A model generated the notes under the pieces. The model had not been told where the DNA came from and did not search any database. It was given only the letters and a program-made list of their open reading frames with translations. From Candidatus Ribeiella danica (GTDB lineage Bacteria > Chloroflexota > Chloroflexia > Chloroflexales > Roseiflexaceae): a DNA stretch of 64,000 nucleotides. The translations under genes were made by a program, and so were the position numbers. How positions within the stretch are numbered: position 1 is the stretch's first letter; every line of letters starts with the position of its first letter. Positions 42,601-50,130 of the stretch are shown one piece after another. The DNA is taken from the NCBI GenBank assembly GCA_016717335.1, contig JADKFS010000003.1, positions 496,001 to 560,000 on the forward strand, in the 5' to 3' direction.

Positions 42601-44089
42601 TGGTCGGCTGGCGCAGCCGGTCGCTGGAAGACATCAGCACCTGGCCGAAGCGGCCGAGCTGGAAGTGCTCGGTCACGTACAGCGTCTGCGGGAAGCGCAC
42701 CAGCATGCCCTCGTAGGCCTCGGCGGCGCTCGCGCTGGCGAAGGGCAGCGCGACGTCGGTTGGCGTGACGCTGCCGGTGCTGCCGCACAGCTCGACGCCG
42801 GTGGTGCTGCTGAGCTGGCTCTGGCCCTGGTTCTCGCTGGAAGGGCCGGTAACCTGGACGACCTGGCCGACGCTCACGCGGTTCAGGTTGTCGCCCTCGA
42901 ACACGAAGATGCCGTCCGAGGTGGCCGGGTTGCCGTCGCCTGCATCCTGCAGGTAGAAGCCGCGCAGCGCGGGCGAGGCGCCCTCGTAGTCGCCGACCAC
43001 CACGCCCTGCACGGTGAAGGTGCCCGAGGCCGCGGTGTCGCCGGTGCCCTGGACGCTGCCGATCGTCACGTCGGGCGCCGAGCAGGGCACCAGCGCCGTC
43101 ACAGTCAGCGCGATCGTGCCGCTGCCGCTGCGGGACTGCGCGTCGCCCACCGTGAACGGCAGGCTCTTAGCGCCGCTGCCGGTGCCGGCGTCGACCGTGG
43201 CGCTGTACGAGAAGGTGTTGTCGCCGGCGGTGACGTCGCCGTTCGAGCCGTCGTCGAAGAGCGACTGCGCGGCCGAGCCGCCGATCGCGGTCAGATTGCC
43301 GATGACGGTCAGGCCGGTGCTGGCCGGGCCTGTGCCGGGCGTGACGGCGACCGTCAGCAGCGTCGTGCCGCCGGCCGCAACGCTGGCGGGGCTGGCCACG
43401 CCCGTGCCGGCCGGGTTGGTCGAGCTGCTGCAAGGGCTCAGTGGCGAAGAAGTATTACGCGGGTTAGGGGTGGCTGCCGTGAAGTCTCCGGAGTTGGCAT
43501 CGGACTCGGTGCAGCCAGCGCTGCTGCGGACGTCAGCCGTGGTAGTGCTGGGCGCGGGCGCGGGCCCAGCACCTTCGTAGCAGCTGGCTGTAGAGCCGAA
43601 CCCTACAAGGTCGACAATGCTAGACCCAGTCGGACAAGCTCCGCTCAAGGCGGTCGTGGCGTTGACCAGCGCAACCTTGCCCGCGGTAGCACTCATGGCG
43701 ATCGATCCGGTGGTGTCTGGAGTGGGCAGTACGCTTACTCCATTGGCGCCGGAGCCTTCGGCAATCAGGTAATACTGGCCTGGCGCCAATGATACATTCG
43801 CCAGCGGAGTAGCGCTCCAGGATGTTCCCGTCGCACTCGCATATTGGACTGACCAGCCATTGAGTGATTGTGAACTTGTTCCGCGGTTGAATAGCTCAAT
43901 ATAGTCATTCTTGTAGGTAGAACAGCCGGCTGTGCTACATCCAGCTCCACCATACACCTGACTAATCACCACGGTCGTCGACACCGCCATCGCCGGCTGG
44001 GCGGTGCCGGCGAGCTGCGTGAACAGGAGCGCAAGGGCCGCGAGCGCGCGGAGCCAGCGCCAACGTGCTGGGGGGATCGAGCTGGGCAT
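36695..44089 (-). CDS. Giant secreted ExeM/NucH-type nuclease with internal duplication
   Basis: The protein has 2464 residues. A signal peptide (about 1-34) is followed by a lamin-tail domain (about 37-165), an OB-type stretch starting CSAPDVTIGSVQGTGD (about 335), and an endonuclease/exonuclease/phosphatase domain (about 600-930) with GVMELENDGYG, DVNHLKSKGSACD, VGDLNSYAKEDP and RVSDHDPVIVGL. Two Ig-like repeats (about 935-1115), a second lamin-tail domain (about 1120-1295), two Ig repeats (about 1303-1483), a second OB stretch (about 1485) and a second nuclease domain (about 1763-2095) follow, then four cadherin/Big-type repeats with VNVLANDTD. Both nuclease sites look intact. It degrades extracellular DNA. 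ATG 44089 follows AGGAGGGAATACCC. Confidence 0.93.
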   Translation of the reverse strand: MPSSIPPARWRWLRALAALALLFTQLAGTAQPAMAVSTTVVISQVYGGAGCSTAGCSTYKNDYIELFNRGTSSQSLNGWSVQYASATGTSWSATPLANVSLAPGQYYLIAEGSGANGVSVLPTPDTTGSIAMSATAGKVALVNATTALSGACPTGSSIVDLVGFGSTASCYEGAGPAPAPSTTTADVRSSAGCTESDANSGDFTAATPNPRNTSSPLSPCSSSTNPAGTGVASPASVAAGGTTLLTVAVTPGTGPASTGLTVIGNLTAIGGSAAQSLFDDGSNGDVTAGDNTFSYSATVDAGTGSGAKSLPFTVGDAQSRSGSGTIALTVTALVPCSAPDVTIGSVQGTGDTAASGTFTVQGVVVGDYEGASPALRGFYLQDAGDGNPATSDGIFVFEGDNLNRVSVGQVVQVTGPSSENQGQSQLSSTTGVELCGSTGSVTPTDVALPFASASAAEAYEGMLVRFPQTLYVTEHFQLGRFGQVLMSSSDRLRQPTNVTTPGALALALQAQNDLNQIIVDDDSQVSNPDPIQFGRGGSPLSASNTLRGADSATGMVGVMTYTWSGNSASGNAYRLRPIGALGGGVPSFQPDNARPTTPAPVGGTLKASAANLLNYFNTFGTNACTNGVGGAATDCRGADNATEFDRQWPKTVAALVGGGADVIGVMELENDGYGPTSAIQDLVGKLNTAAGAGTYAFIDADQATGQTNALGTDAIKVAIIYKPAKVTPVGTTAALNSTTFVNGGDGAARNRPSLAQAFQENATGARFILDVNHLKSKGSACDAPDAGDGQGNCNAVRTNAANELTAWLASNPTGTGDPDVLIVGDLNSYAKEDPIAAIKSAGFTNLIESLIGPDGYSYAFDGQWGYLDHALASGSLAGQVAGITEWHINADEPSVLDYNTDFKSAGQIASLYAADQYRVSDHDPVIVGLSLTVPAATAPSITTQPQSQTVAAGVSASLSVVASGTAPLSYQWYEGASGDTASPISGATGSSFSTPPLSATTSYWVRVSNSAGSADSSTATITVQQAATAPSITTQPQSQTVAAGVSASLSVVASGTAPLSYQWYEGASGNTASPVSGATGSSFSTPPLSASASYWVRVSNSAGHADSDTATITVTPAAGANVVISQVYGGGGNTYLNDYVELYNRSSAAASLNGWSVQYASASGTGNFSANGVALLSGTLQPGQYYLVQMAAGSAGAALPTPDASGTTNLSATAGKVVLANTTTGLACNGGSTPCSAAQLAQIFDLVGYGSTANFYEGTGPAPAPSTTTAALRKSNGAQDTNDNAADFATGAPNPRNSQFGVVVAPSITTQPQSQTIAAGVSASLSVVASGTAPLSYQWYEGASGDTASPVSGATGSSFSTPPLSATASYWVRVSNSAGSADSNTATITVTPAVVAPSITTQPQSQTVAAGVSASLSVVASGTAPLTYQWYEGASGNTASPVSGATGSSFSTPPLSATASYWVRVSNSAGSADSNTATITVQAPCSAPDVTIGSVEGTGDTTPVNGQSVTVQGVVVLDYEGASPALRGFYLQDAGDGNPATSDGIFVFENDNANRVSAGQVVQVTGIANENQGQTQLGTSTAVTGVPTIEQCGATATVTPADVTLPVASATALEAYEGMLVRFNQTLYVTEHFQLGRFGQVVLSSGDRLRQPTNVVDPGAPAIALQAQNDLNRLIVDDDTQAQNPDPIKFGRGGSPLSASNTLRGGDTVDNMVGVMTYTWAGNAASGNAYRLRPVGALGGGVPNFQPANPRPASAPSVGGSLRVVGMNLLNFFNTFDGLPDNVDNCTNGVGGAATDCRGADTQAEFDRQWPKTVAAIQAMNPDVIGVNEIENDGYGPTSAIQFLVDKLNAATAPGTYAFIDVDANTGQVNALGTDAIKVGMIYKPARVTPVGTTAALNSTAFVNGGDGAPRSRPSLAQAFQENATGARFIVDANHLKSKGSACDAPDAGDGQGNCNTVRKNAATALVSWLASDPTGTGDPDILLIGDYNSYAKEEPISIIKSAGFTNLIDSFLGADAYSYVFDGQWGYLDHALGSASMVGQVSGVGDYHINADEPSVLDYNTDFKTANLQSTLYAPDQFRVSDHDSVIVGLSLNAAPVANDDTLTVAEDASATTVNVLANDTDANGDSLTVTSVTQGAKGAVTLAGGVVKYTPSADANGADSFSYTISDGRGGSDTGTVSVTITPVNDAPVANADTLTLLEDASATTVNVLANDTDVDGDSLTVTSVTQGAKGVVTLAGGVVKYTPNANASGADSFSYTIADGHGGSATGTVSVTITPVNDAPVANADTLTVLEDASATTVNVLANDTDVDGDSLAVTSVTQGAKGAVTLAAGVVKYTPNANANDTDSFSYTIADGHGGTATATVSVTITPVNDAPTAVNDSATVKKNKTVTISVLANDFDVDGNSLSVTAASAPAHGSVVRNANGTIKYTPQNGYTGSDSFTYTISDGNGGLATATVTVTVTK

Positions 44090-44650
44090 GGGTATTCCCT
44101 CCTTCTGAATCGATCTGGATGCGCCGCCCTCCGAGCATGGGCAGACCACCGCGTGCGGCGGAATCGGCGTGCGGCTAGTGCTATCGGACGTGCTTCATTG
44201 CGCTCCGTAGTATTCGGCTGATGATTGTCGGGATAAGGCTATCCTAGCAGCTACCCTGGCCTTTGTCAACGCTATAGGCGATAGGCGAACGATATAGGCT
44301 CCGCGTTAAGTGTTCATCAAGCCCGGCTGAAGCGAGCGTTATGCTTGCGGCGGACGCAGCCCGGCGAGCCATCGCCCGCGGCCGGACGCAAGCCTGGGCA
44401 CAGTACGCTTCAAATACGGACGTGGGAAGATTGGTTGAAGTGCTGGTGATACCGGCGGAATAATAACATAACCACGCGAATGACAGAAGCCCACAACTGC
44501 GGCTTCTTCCAAAAATGCGCACGGGGAAGCGGCCCAGAACGCGGATCTTTTGATCCACGTCCTGGTCCCTCTCCGCATCCCCCGCGCAGCCTATGGTCCC
44601 GTTTCGGCAGATATTTATAAGAGGGCGAGCCATGGCAAAAAATACACTCC

Positions 44651-44674
44651 GAGGATGACAATATTGTCATCCTC
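44651..44674. promoter_or_regulatory. 24-bp perfect palindrome, operator candidate 1
   Basis: GAGGATGACAATATTGTCATCCTC is fully self-complementary and is given here only by its halves GAGGATGACAAT and ATTGTCATCCTC. It lies in the 818-bp space between the divergent nuclease and nucleotidase genes. The inner 14 bp recur at 44798. Confidence 0.6.
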
Positions 44675-44699
44675 GCTGGTAGCGCCTCTCTACAGCAGC

Positions 44700-44797
44700 C
44701 GGCAGCCGGCAGGAGCCAGTCGGCAGTACGACGGACGGTATCACAACGGCATCTCGTTCGTGCAGAGTGGCGCAATGGTTTTGCTCACGGCGCTTTC
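44700..44797 (+). repeat. Family C element, copy 1
   Basis: It contains CAGTCGGCAGTACGACGG, TATCACAACGGCATCTCGTTC and GTGCAGAGTGGC...TTTTGCTCAC, the common series of this family. The remainder of 44090-44907 (about 700 bp) holds no supported gene. Confidence 0.75.
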
Positions 44798-44811
44798 TGA
44801 CAATTTTGTCA
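44798..44811. promoter_or_regulatory. Palindrome TGACAATTTTGTCA, operator candidate 2
   Basis: It is the same 14-bp dyad as in the centre of the 44651 palindrome, with one changed central base. It lies about 100 bp before the nucleotidase start, and a TATACT is at 44851-44856. Confidence 0.55.
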
Positions 44812-44907
44812 TCTTTGTACGAATCGGCTGCGCGGAGGCTCTTGTTTGTATATACTCCGCCTGTTTCCCCAATGTGTGCTATCAAGCACTGAAGCGAAAG
44901 GTAGACT

Positions 44908-46602
44908 ATGCGTCGCTCACTTATGAGTCTGGTGGTCCTTGCCCTCCTGGCAATCGCGGCCCTGCCCGTCGCCGCTGCGCCATCCGGCACGGTGAATGTC
45001 CAACTCCTGGCGGTGAACGATTTTCACGGCAACCTCGAGCCGCCGGCCGGCTCATCCGGCCGCATCGCGACGCCGTCCGGCAACGTGGACGCCGGCGGCG
45101 CCGAGTACCTGGCGTCCCACATCCGCACGCTCAAGGCCCAGAACCCGAACACCGTGGTCGTCTCGGCCGGCGACCTGATCGGCGCCAGCCCGCTCCTGTC
45201 GGCGCTGTTCCACGACGAGCCGACGATCGAGGCGTTCAACCAGATCGGCCTGGACTTCAACGCCGTCGGCAACCACGAGTTCGACGAGGGCGCGGCCGAG
45301 CTGCTGCGCATGCAGAACGGCGGCTGCCACCCGGTCGACGGCTGCCAGGACGGCGACCCGTTCTACGGCGCGAACTTTCAGTTCCTGGCCGCCAACGTGG
45401 TTCGCCAGAGCAACGGCAAGACGCTGTTCCCGCCCTACAAGATCCGCAGCTTCGGCGCGGCGAAGATCGCCTTCATCGGCATGACGCTCAAGGGCACGCC
45501 GACGATCGTGACGCCGGCGGGCGTCGCCGGGCTGACATTCCTCGACGAGGCCGCCACCGTCAACGCGCTGGTGCCCGAGCTGAAGGCCAAGGGCGTCAAG
45601 ACGATCGTCGTGCTGCTGCACGAGGGCGGCGCGCAGGCCGCCCCGGCGCCGTATAACGGCTGCGTGGGCATGTCCGGCGCGATCGTGGACATCGTGAGTC
45701 ACCTGGACCCCGAGGTGGACGCGGTGATCAGCGGCCACACCCACAACGCCTACAACTGCTCGTTCGACCGGAACAGCGATGGCAAGACCGATCTGCTGCT
45801 GACGAGCGCCGCGTCGTTCGGCCGGCTGGTGACCAAGGTCGACCTCACGATCGATCGCACGACCGGGCAGGTCGTCTCGGAGCAGGCCGAGAATAAGATC
45901 GTCACCCGCACGGTCGACAAGGCGGCCGACCTGACGGCGCTGATCGCCAAGTACAAGACCCTGTCGGCGCCGCTGGCCAACCGCGTGATCGGCTCGATCA
46001 CCGCCGACATTACGACGGTCGCGAATGCTGCCGGCGAGTCGGCCCTTGGCGACGTGATCGCCGACGCGCAGCTCGCGGCCACGGCGCCGGCGAACCTCGG
46101 CGGCGCAGTGGTGGCCTTCATGAACCCAGGCGGCATTCGCGCCAACCTGACCTATGCGCAGATCAGCGGCGGCGAGCAGCCCGGCGAGGTGACCTACGCC
46201 GAGGCCTTCACCGTCCAGCCGTTCGGCAACAGCCTGGTGACGAAGACCATGACCGGCGATCAGATCCGGCTGCTGCTCGAGCAGCAGTTCAACAACCCGG
46301 CCGCCGGCCAGAACCGTTTCCTGCAGGTCTCGCAGGGCTTCAGCTACACCTGGAGTCTCTCGGCGCCGGTAGGCAGCAAGGTCTCGAATATCACGATCGA
46401 CGGCACGCCCGTCAACCCGAGCGCCAGCTACCGCGTCACGATGAACAGCTTCCTCGCGACCGGCGGCGACAACTTCACCGTCTTCAACCAGGGCACGAGC
46501 GACCTGGGCGGCGCGGTCGACACCGACGCGCTGTCGGACTACTTCGCCGGCAACTCGCCGGTGCCGCCGGGCGCCCAGAATCGCTTCACCGTCATTCCAT
46601 AA
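44908..46602 (+). CDS. Secreted 5'-nucleotidase / UshA-type phosphoesterase
   Basis: This 564-residue exported enzyme has a signal peptide (about 1-24) and a calcineurin-type metallophosphatase domain (about 30-330) with VNDFHGNLE, SAGDLIGAS, NAVGNHEFDEG, VVLLHEGG and ISGHTHNAYN, all the metal ligands. The 5'-nucleotidase C-terminal domain (about 355-540) has GESALGDVIADAQL, NPGGIRANL and NSFLATGGDNF. It should release phosphate and nucleosides from extracellular nucleotides. It is divergent from the giant nuclease, which would supply its substrates. ATG 44908 is preceded by a weak GAAAGG site. Confidence 0.96.
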   Translation: MRRSLMSLVVLALLAIAALPVAAAPSGTVNVQLLAVNDFHGNLEPPAGSSGRIATPSGNVDAGGAEYLASHIRTLKAQNPNTVVVSAGDLIGASPLLSALFHDEPTIEAFNQIGLDFNAVGNHEFDEGAAELLRMQNGGCHPVDGCQDGDPFYGANFQFLAANVVRQSNGKTLFPPYKIRSFGAAKIAFIGMTLKGTPTIVTPAGVAGLTFLDEAATVNALVPELKAKGVKTIVVLLHEGGAQAAPAPYNGCVGMSGAIVDIVSHLDPEVDAVISGHTHNAYNCSFDRNSDGKTDLLLTSAASFGRLVTKVDLTIDRTTGQVVSEQAENKIVTRTVDKAADLTALIAKYKTLSAPLANRVIGSITADITTVANAAGESALGDVIADAQLAATAPANLGGAVVAFMNPGGIRANLTYAQISGGEQPGEVTYAEAFTVQPFGNSLVTKTMTGDQIRLLLEQQFNNPAAGQNRFLQVSQGFSYTWSLSAPVGSKVSNITIDGTPVNPSASYRVTMNSFLATGGDNFTVFNQGTSDLGGAVDTDALSDYFAGNSPVPPGAQNRFTVIP

Positions 46603-46649
46603 GAACCAGCGACAGGACGCGCGGGGATGGGCATAGCCCATCCCCGCCA

Positions 46650-46700
46650 ACAAGAATCCCCCTCTCCCAACGGGAGAGGGGGGCAGGGGGTGCGGGCAAC
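46650..46700. repeat. Family P arm copy
   Basis: CCCCTCTCCCAACGGGAGAGGGG and GCAGGGGGTGCGGG lie between the nucleotidase and a convergent small gene. The palindromic core is absent. It may act as a bidirectional terminator. Confidence 0.65.
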
Positions 46701-46705
46701 AGGGA

Positions 46706-47059
46706 TTATGATCCCAGGTTCTGGATCATCTGGCCGGACTGGCTTCGGCGCCGAAGCCAGCTCGCAACCGCGCGCTCGTAGCCATCGCCGACCAGCGCGC
46801 TGATCACTGCGCCGCTGACGAAGGCGTAGAGCGTGCGCGGCTTGCCGGCCAGCAGCGCCAGCAGCAGCGCCGGCACGAAGTTCGTCAGCGCGATATTGAG
46901 CCCGAGCACCGTGCCGCCCTCCGCCGAGGTATGGACCAGGCCCAGCTGGTGCGCCGACTCGCCGGTCGTCGTGGCGCGGAGCATATCGCCAAGCCAGTTC
47001 CCCCCCAGCGCCGCGCCGGCGATCAGCACGGCCCCGCCGGCTTTTCGTAGCAGACCCAT
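46706..47059 (-). CDS. Small membrane protein of unknown function
   Basis: I do not recognise this 117-residue protein. It has at least three hydrophobic segments: about 6-25 (GGAVLIAGAALGGNWLGDML), 50-70 (GLNIALTNFVPALLLALLAG) and 75-90 (LYAFVSGAVISALVGDG), with a basic C-terminal tail (SWLRRRSQ). Topology suggests an integral membrane protein with a cytoplasmic tail. ATG 47059 has GGAGGAGAGCC upstream. It stands alone between the nucleotidase and long heptamer repeats. Confidence 0.7.
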   Translation of the reverse strand: MGLLRKAGGAVLIAGAALGGNWLGDMLRATTTGESAHQLGLVHTSAEGGTVLGLNIALTNFVPALLLALLAGKPRTLYAFVSGAVISALVGDGYERAVASWLRRRSQSGQMIQNLGS

Positions 47060-47129
47060 GGCTCTCCTCCAGGTTCCAATGTGCAAGTTCTGTAGGCCTG
47101 TGAGCAAGAGTTGGGCCATGCCCGACGAG

Positions 47130-47379
47130 GGGACAGGGGACAGGGGATAGGGGACAGGGGACAGGGGATAGGGGACAAGGGGACCGTTCAGCGTTCAGCG
47201 TTCAGCGTTCAGCGTTCAGCGTTCAGCGTTCAGCGTTCAGCGTTCAGCGTTCAGCGTTCAGCGTTCAGCGTTCAGCGTTCAGCGTTCAGCGTTCAGCGTT
47301 CAGCGTTCAGCGTTCAGCGTTCAGCGTTCAGCGTTCAGCGTTCAGCGTTCAGCGTTCAGCGTTCAGCGTTCAGCGTTCA
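47130..47379. repeat. GGGGACA-type and CGTTCAG tandem repeats
   Basis: 47130-47182 has irregular GGGGACA/GGGGATA units. 47187-47379 is a nearly perfect run of about 27 CGTTCAG heptamers ending five bases before the MBL stop, with a TCATCCC/TCATCCT end. No gene is supported in the space 47060-47383. Confidence 0.95.
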
Positions 47380-47383
47380 TCCC

Positions 47384-48199
47384 TCATCCTTCCGCGAAGA
47401 GCCCCATCTGGCGCAGCAGCCGGTCGCTATCCCAGGTGAGCGGGGCGTAGCGCGGCAGCGCGTGGAGGTCGATGCAGGCGACCTCGGCCAGCGCGAGCAC
47501 GCTGCCGACGATGTCGAGCGCGATCTTGGGCGAGTTGGCGCGCTCCGAGAGGTGCGCCAGCCAGGCGGTGCGCTGGCGGCCGTCGGCGCCGAGGCGCGCC
47601 AGCAGCCCGCCGGCATCCATGTTGTCGAGGTGGCCGAGCGGGCTGTAGATCCGCTGCTTCACCTGCCAGGCGTACGGGGCGGCCCGCAGCCGCTCGCGGT
47701 CGTGGTTGGCCTCGATCACCACCAGGTCGGCCGCGCGCAGCCCGTCCAGCACGCCGTCGTTCCAGGAGCCCAGGTCGATCGCCACGCCGACGCACCAGCC
47801 GCGCGCCTGGATCGTATAGCCGACCGGCGCGGCCGCGTCGTGCGGCACGGCGAAGCTGCGTACGACGAACGGGCCGATCGTCGTCGCGCCGCCCACCGGC
47901 AGCTCGCGCAGCGTCACGCCGGCGATCGACTCGCCGAGGGCGGCGGCGGTGGGCCGGTTGGCCACGATCGGGATGCTGTGGCGGCGCGCCAGCGGCCCGG
48001 CGCTGAGCGTGTGGTCGCCGTGCTCGTGGGTGAGCAGCACGGCGGCCAGGTCGGCCGTGCTGAGGCCGGCCCGGCGCATGTGGCGCTCGATCGTGCGCTG
48101 CGGCAGCCCGCAGTCGACCAGCAGCGCGGCGCCGTCGGCCTGGATCAGCAGCGCGTTGCCGCTGCTGCCGGACGCCAGCGAGGTGACGCGGAGAGTCAT
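47384..48199 (-). CDS. MBL-fold metallohydrolase (WalJ/YycJ-like)
   Basis: This 271-residue metallo-beta-lactamase-fold protein begins LRVTSLASGSSGNALLIQ and has the metal motif LLTHEHGDHT, followed by VVIEANHDRERL and YSPLGHLDN, which give the later ligands. These features resemble the WalJ/YycJ branch of cytoplasmic hydrolases linked to DNA repair and cell-wall control. No WalKR pair is adjacent. The stop is five bases from a heptamer array, so transcripts run into the repeat. Confidence 0.9.
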   Translation of the reverse strand: MTLRVTSLASGSSGNALLIQADGAALLVDCGLPQRTIERHMRRAGLSTADLAAVLLTHEHGDHTLSAGPLARRHSIPIVANRPTAAALGESIAGVTLRELPVGGATTIGPFVVRSFAVPHDAAAPVGYTIQARGWCVGVAIDLGSWNDGVLDGLRAADLVVIEANHDRERLRAAPYAWQVKQRIYSPLGHLDNMDAGGLLARLGADGRQRTAWLAHLSERANSPKIALDIVGSVLALAEVACIDLHALPRYAPLTWDSDRLLRQMGLFAEG

Positions 48200-48245
48200 G
48201 CTCTACACCCAATACGCTTCAAATATCGCCCCACCAGATGTTTAC

Positions 48246-48304
48246 CACAAAGGCACGAAGGCTCGAAGATGACGAGTATGTTCAATAACCTTCGTGTCTT
48301 TGTG
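48246..48304. repeat. Inverted repeat with 16-bp arms
   Basis: CACAAAGGCACGAAGG (48246-48261) and CCTTCGTGTCTTTGTG (48289-48304) match at 15 of 16 positions. It lies upstream of the MBL gene and before the family B array. Confidence 0.7.
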
Positions 48305-48339
48305 TCTTCGTGGCTATTGCTTGAACAGTACCGGCTTTA

Positions 48340-48900
48340 GGCATGGTTCAATCGAGCTTGACAGTTCATTGCCCCACCGGCGCAGGGGCGCGATCGATCG
48401 CGCCCGTACATGGTCAAACATTCATTGCCCCAAAGGCGCAGGGGCGCGATATATCGCGCCGGTACATGGTCAAACAGTTCATTGCCCCAAAGGCGCAGGG
48501 GCGCGATATATCGCGCCGGTACATGGTCAAACAGTTCATTGCCCCAAAGGCGCAGGGGCGCGATATATCGCGCCGGTACATGGTCAAACAGTTCATTGCC
48601 CCAAAGGCGCAGGGGCGCGATATATCGCGCCGGTACATGGTCAAACAGTTCATTGCCCCAAAGGCGCAGGGGCGCGATATATCGCGCCGGTACATGGTCA
48701 AACAGTTCATTGCCCCAAAGGCGCAGGGGCGCGATATATCGCGCCGGTACATGGTCAAACAGTTCATTGCCCCAAAGGCGCAGGGGCGCGATATATCGCG
48801 CCGGTACATGGTCAAACAGTTCATTGCCCCAAAGGCGCAGGGGCGCGATATATCGCGCCCGTATATGGTCAAGGCGAAATCCCTGGAATTGAAACATGCC
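48340..48900. mobile_element. Family B element with nine-unit 57-bp array
   Basis: The ends GGCATGGTTCAAT (48340-48352) and ATTGAAACATGCC (48888-48900) are inverted with 12 of 13 matches. TTA flanks both sides, a possible 3-bp target duplication. Inside, nine tandem units start at 48367, 48423, 48480, 48537, 48594, 48651, 48708, 48765 and 48822. The inner seven are almost identical, 57 bp, each with the 18-bp palindrome GGCGCGATATATCGCGCC. Because 57 is 3 x 19 and the units lack stops, long repeat ORFs appear on both strands; I do not think they are genes. It abuts the stop of the PLP enzyme. Confidence 0.85.
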
Positions 48901-50130
48901 TTAGCTCCGCACCACGCCAAGAGCCCCGCGCAGATCCTCGATGATATCGTCGACCTCCTCGATCCCGATCGAGAGCCGCACCATCCCGTCGCCGATCCCG
49001 CGCTCGGCGCGCTGCTCGGGCGTCAGGTCGCGGTGCGACGACATGATCGGCACGCTGACCAGGGTGTAGATATCGCCCAGGCTGGTCGCCGGCAGGATGA
49101 GCCGCAGCGCGTCGACGAAGCGGAACAGCCGCTCGCGCCCGCTGTCGCGCAGGTCGAACGAGACCATCGCGCCGAACAGGCCGCCGAAGTCGCGCGCCGC
49201 AAGCTCGTGCTGCGGGTGCGCGGGCAGGCCGGGGTAGTAGACCCGCGCGACCTGGGGCTGCTCGGCCAGCCAGGCGGCCACGGCCGCGGCGCTGCCGCAC
49301 TGCTGGCGCACGCGCAGCGCCAGCGTCTTGACCCCGCGCGCGATCAGCTGGGCCTCGAACGGGCCGAGCACGCTGCCGAGCAGCTTCGAGTAGCGCCGCA
49401 GCGTGTCGCGCACCAGCGAGGCGCGCGCGACCACGACCCCGCCGGTCGCGTCGGCGTGCCCGCCCAGGTACTTGGTCGCGCTGTGCACCACCAGGTCGGC
49501 CCCCAGCGTGAGCGGCCGCTGGACGATCGGCGTGGTCATCGTGCTGTCGACCACCAGCCGCGCGCCGGCGGCCCTGGCGCGCTGCGCCAGCGCGGCCACG
49601 TCCACGACCTTGAGCAGCGGGTTGGAGATCTGCTCGACCAGCAGCACGTCCGGCCGCGCCGCCTCGATCGCCGCGTCGACCGCCGCCAGGTCGCACATGT
49701 CGCACAGCGTGACCGGGATGCCCTGCGCCGCGAAGAACTCCTGTAGCAGGTTGGTGGTGGCGCCGTAGAGATCGCGCGCCGCCAGGATGCCGCGCACGCG
49801 CGGGTGGGTGCTGCCGCGCGGCGTGCCGGCCGCCAGGATCGCGGCGTGCAGCGCGGCCATGCCCGAGGAGAACGCCACCGCGCCGACCCCGCCCTCGGCG
49901 ACGGCCAGCACCTGCTCGAGCGCGGCCAGGGTCGGGTTGCCGTAGCGCGCGTAGACGTAGCCCTCGCCGGTGGCAAAGGCCTGGTCGAGCGCGGCGGCGC
50001 TGTCGTAGACGTAGGTCGCGGCGGTGTAGATCGGCGTGGCGGTCGGCCGCCCCTCCGGCGGCCGGGCGAGCTCGCCCTCGTGGATCAGGCGGGTCAGCAG
50101 GCTCCAGTTCGGGGTTGGCTGGTCGGGCAT
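48901..50130 (-). CDS. Cys/Met-metabolism PLP-dependent enzyme
   Basis: This 409-residue fold-type I enzyme of the trans-sulfuration family has YVYARYGNPTLAALEQ, FSSGMAALHAAIL and the PLP lysine in VVHSATKYLGGHADATGG (near residue 220), followed by LVSVPIMSSHRDLTPE and GMVRLSIGIEEVDDII. Members are cystathionine gamma-synthase, gamma-lyase, or methionine gamma-lyase; I cannot choose among them. ATG 50130 is preceded by GGAGCAACCG. The TAA stop is formed by the TTA that flanks the family B element. Confidence 0.93.
   Translation of the reverse strand: MPDQPTPNWSLLTRLIHEGELARPPEGRPTATPIYTAATYVYDSAAALDQAFATGEGYVYARYGNPTLAALEQVLAVAEGGVGAVAFSSGMAALHAAILAAGTPRGSTHPRVRGILAARDLYGATTNLLQEFFAAQGIPVTLCDMCDLAAVDAAIEAARPDVLLVEQISNPLLKVVDVAALAQRARAAGARLVVDSTMTTPIVQRPLTLGADLVVHSATKYLGGHADATGGVVVARASLVRDTLRRYSKLLGSVLGPFEAQLIARGVKTLALRVRQQCGSAAAVAAWLAEQPQVARVYYPGLPAHPQHELAARDFGGLFGAMVSFDLRDSGRERLFRFVDALRLILPATSLGDIYTLVSVPIMSSHRDLTPEQRAERGIGDGMVRLSIGIEEVDDIIEDLRGALGVVRS

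Noticed and set aside
48367..48880. Possible CRISPR array
   Set aside because: Units are directly adjacent 57-bp tandem repeats without unique spacers, and no cas gene is near.
48343..49746. Long ORFs with 19-residue periodic repeats on both strands
   Set aside because: They arise because 57 bp is a multiple of three and the unit lacks stops; one continues antisense through the PLP enzyme. No start site or family.
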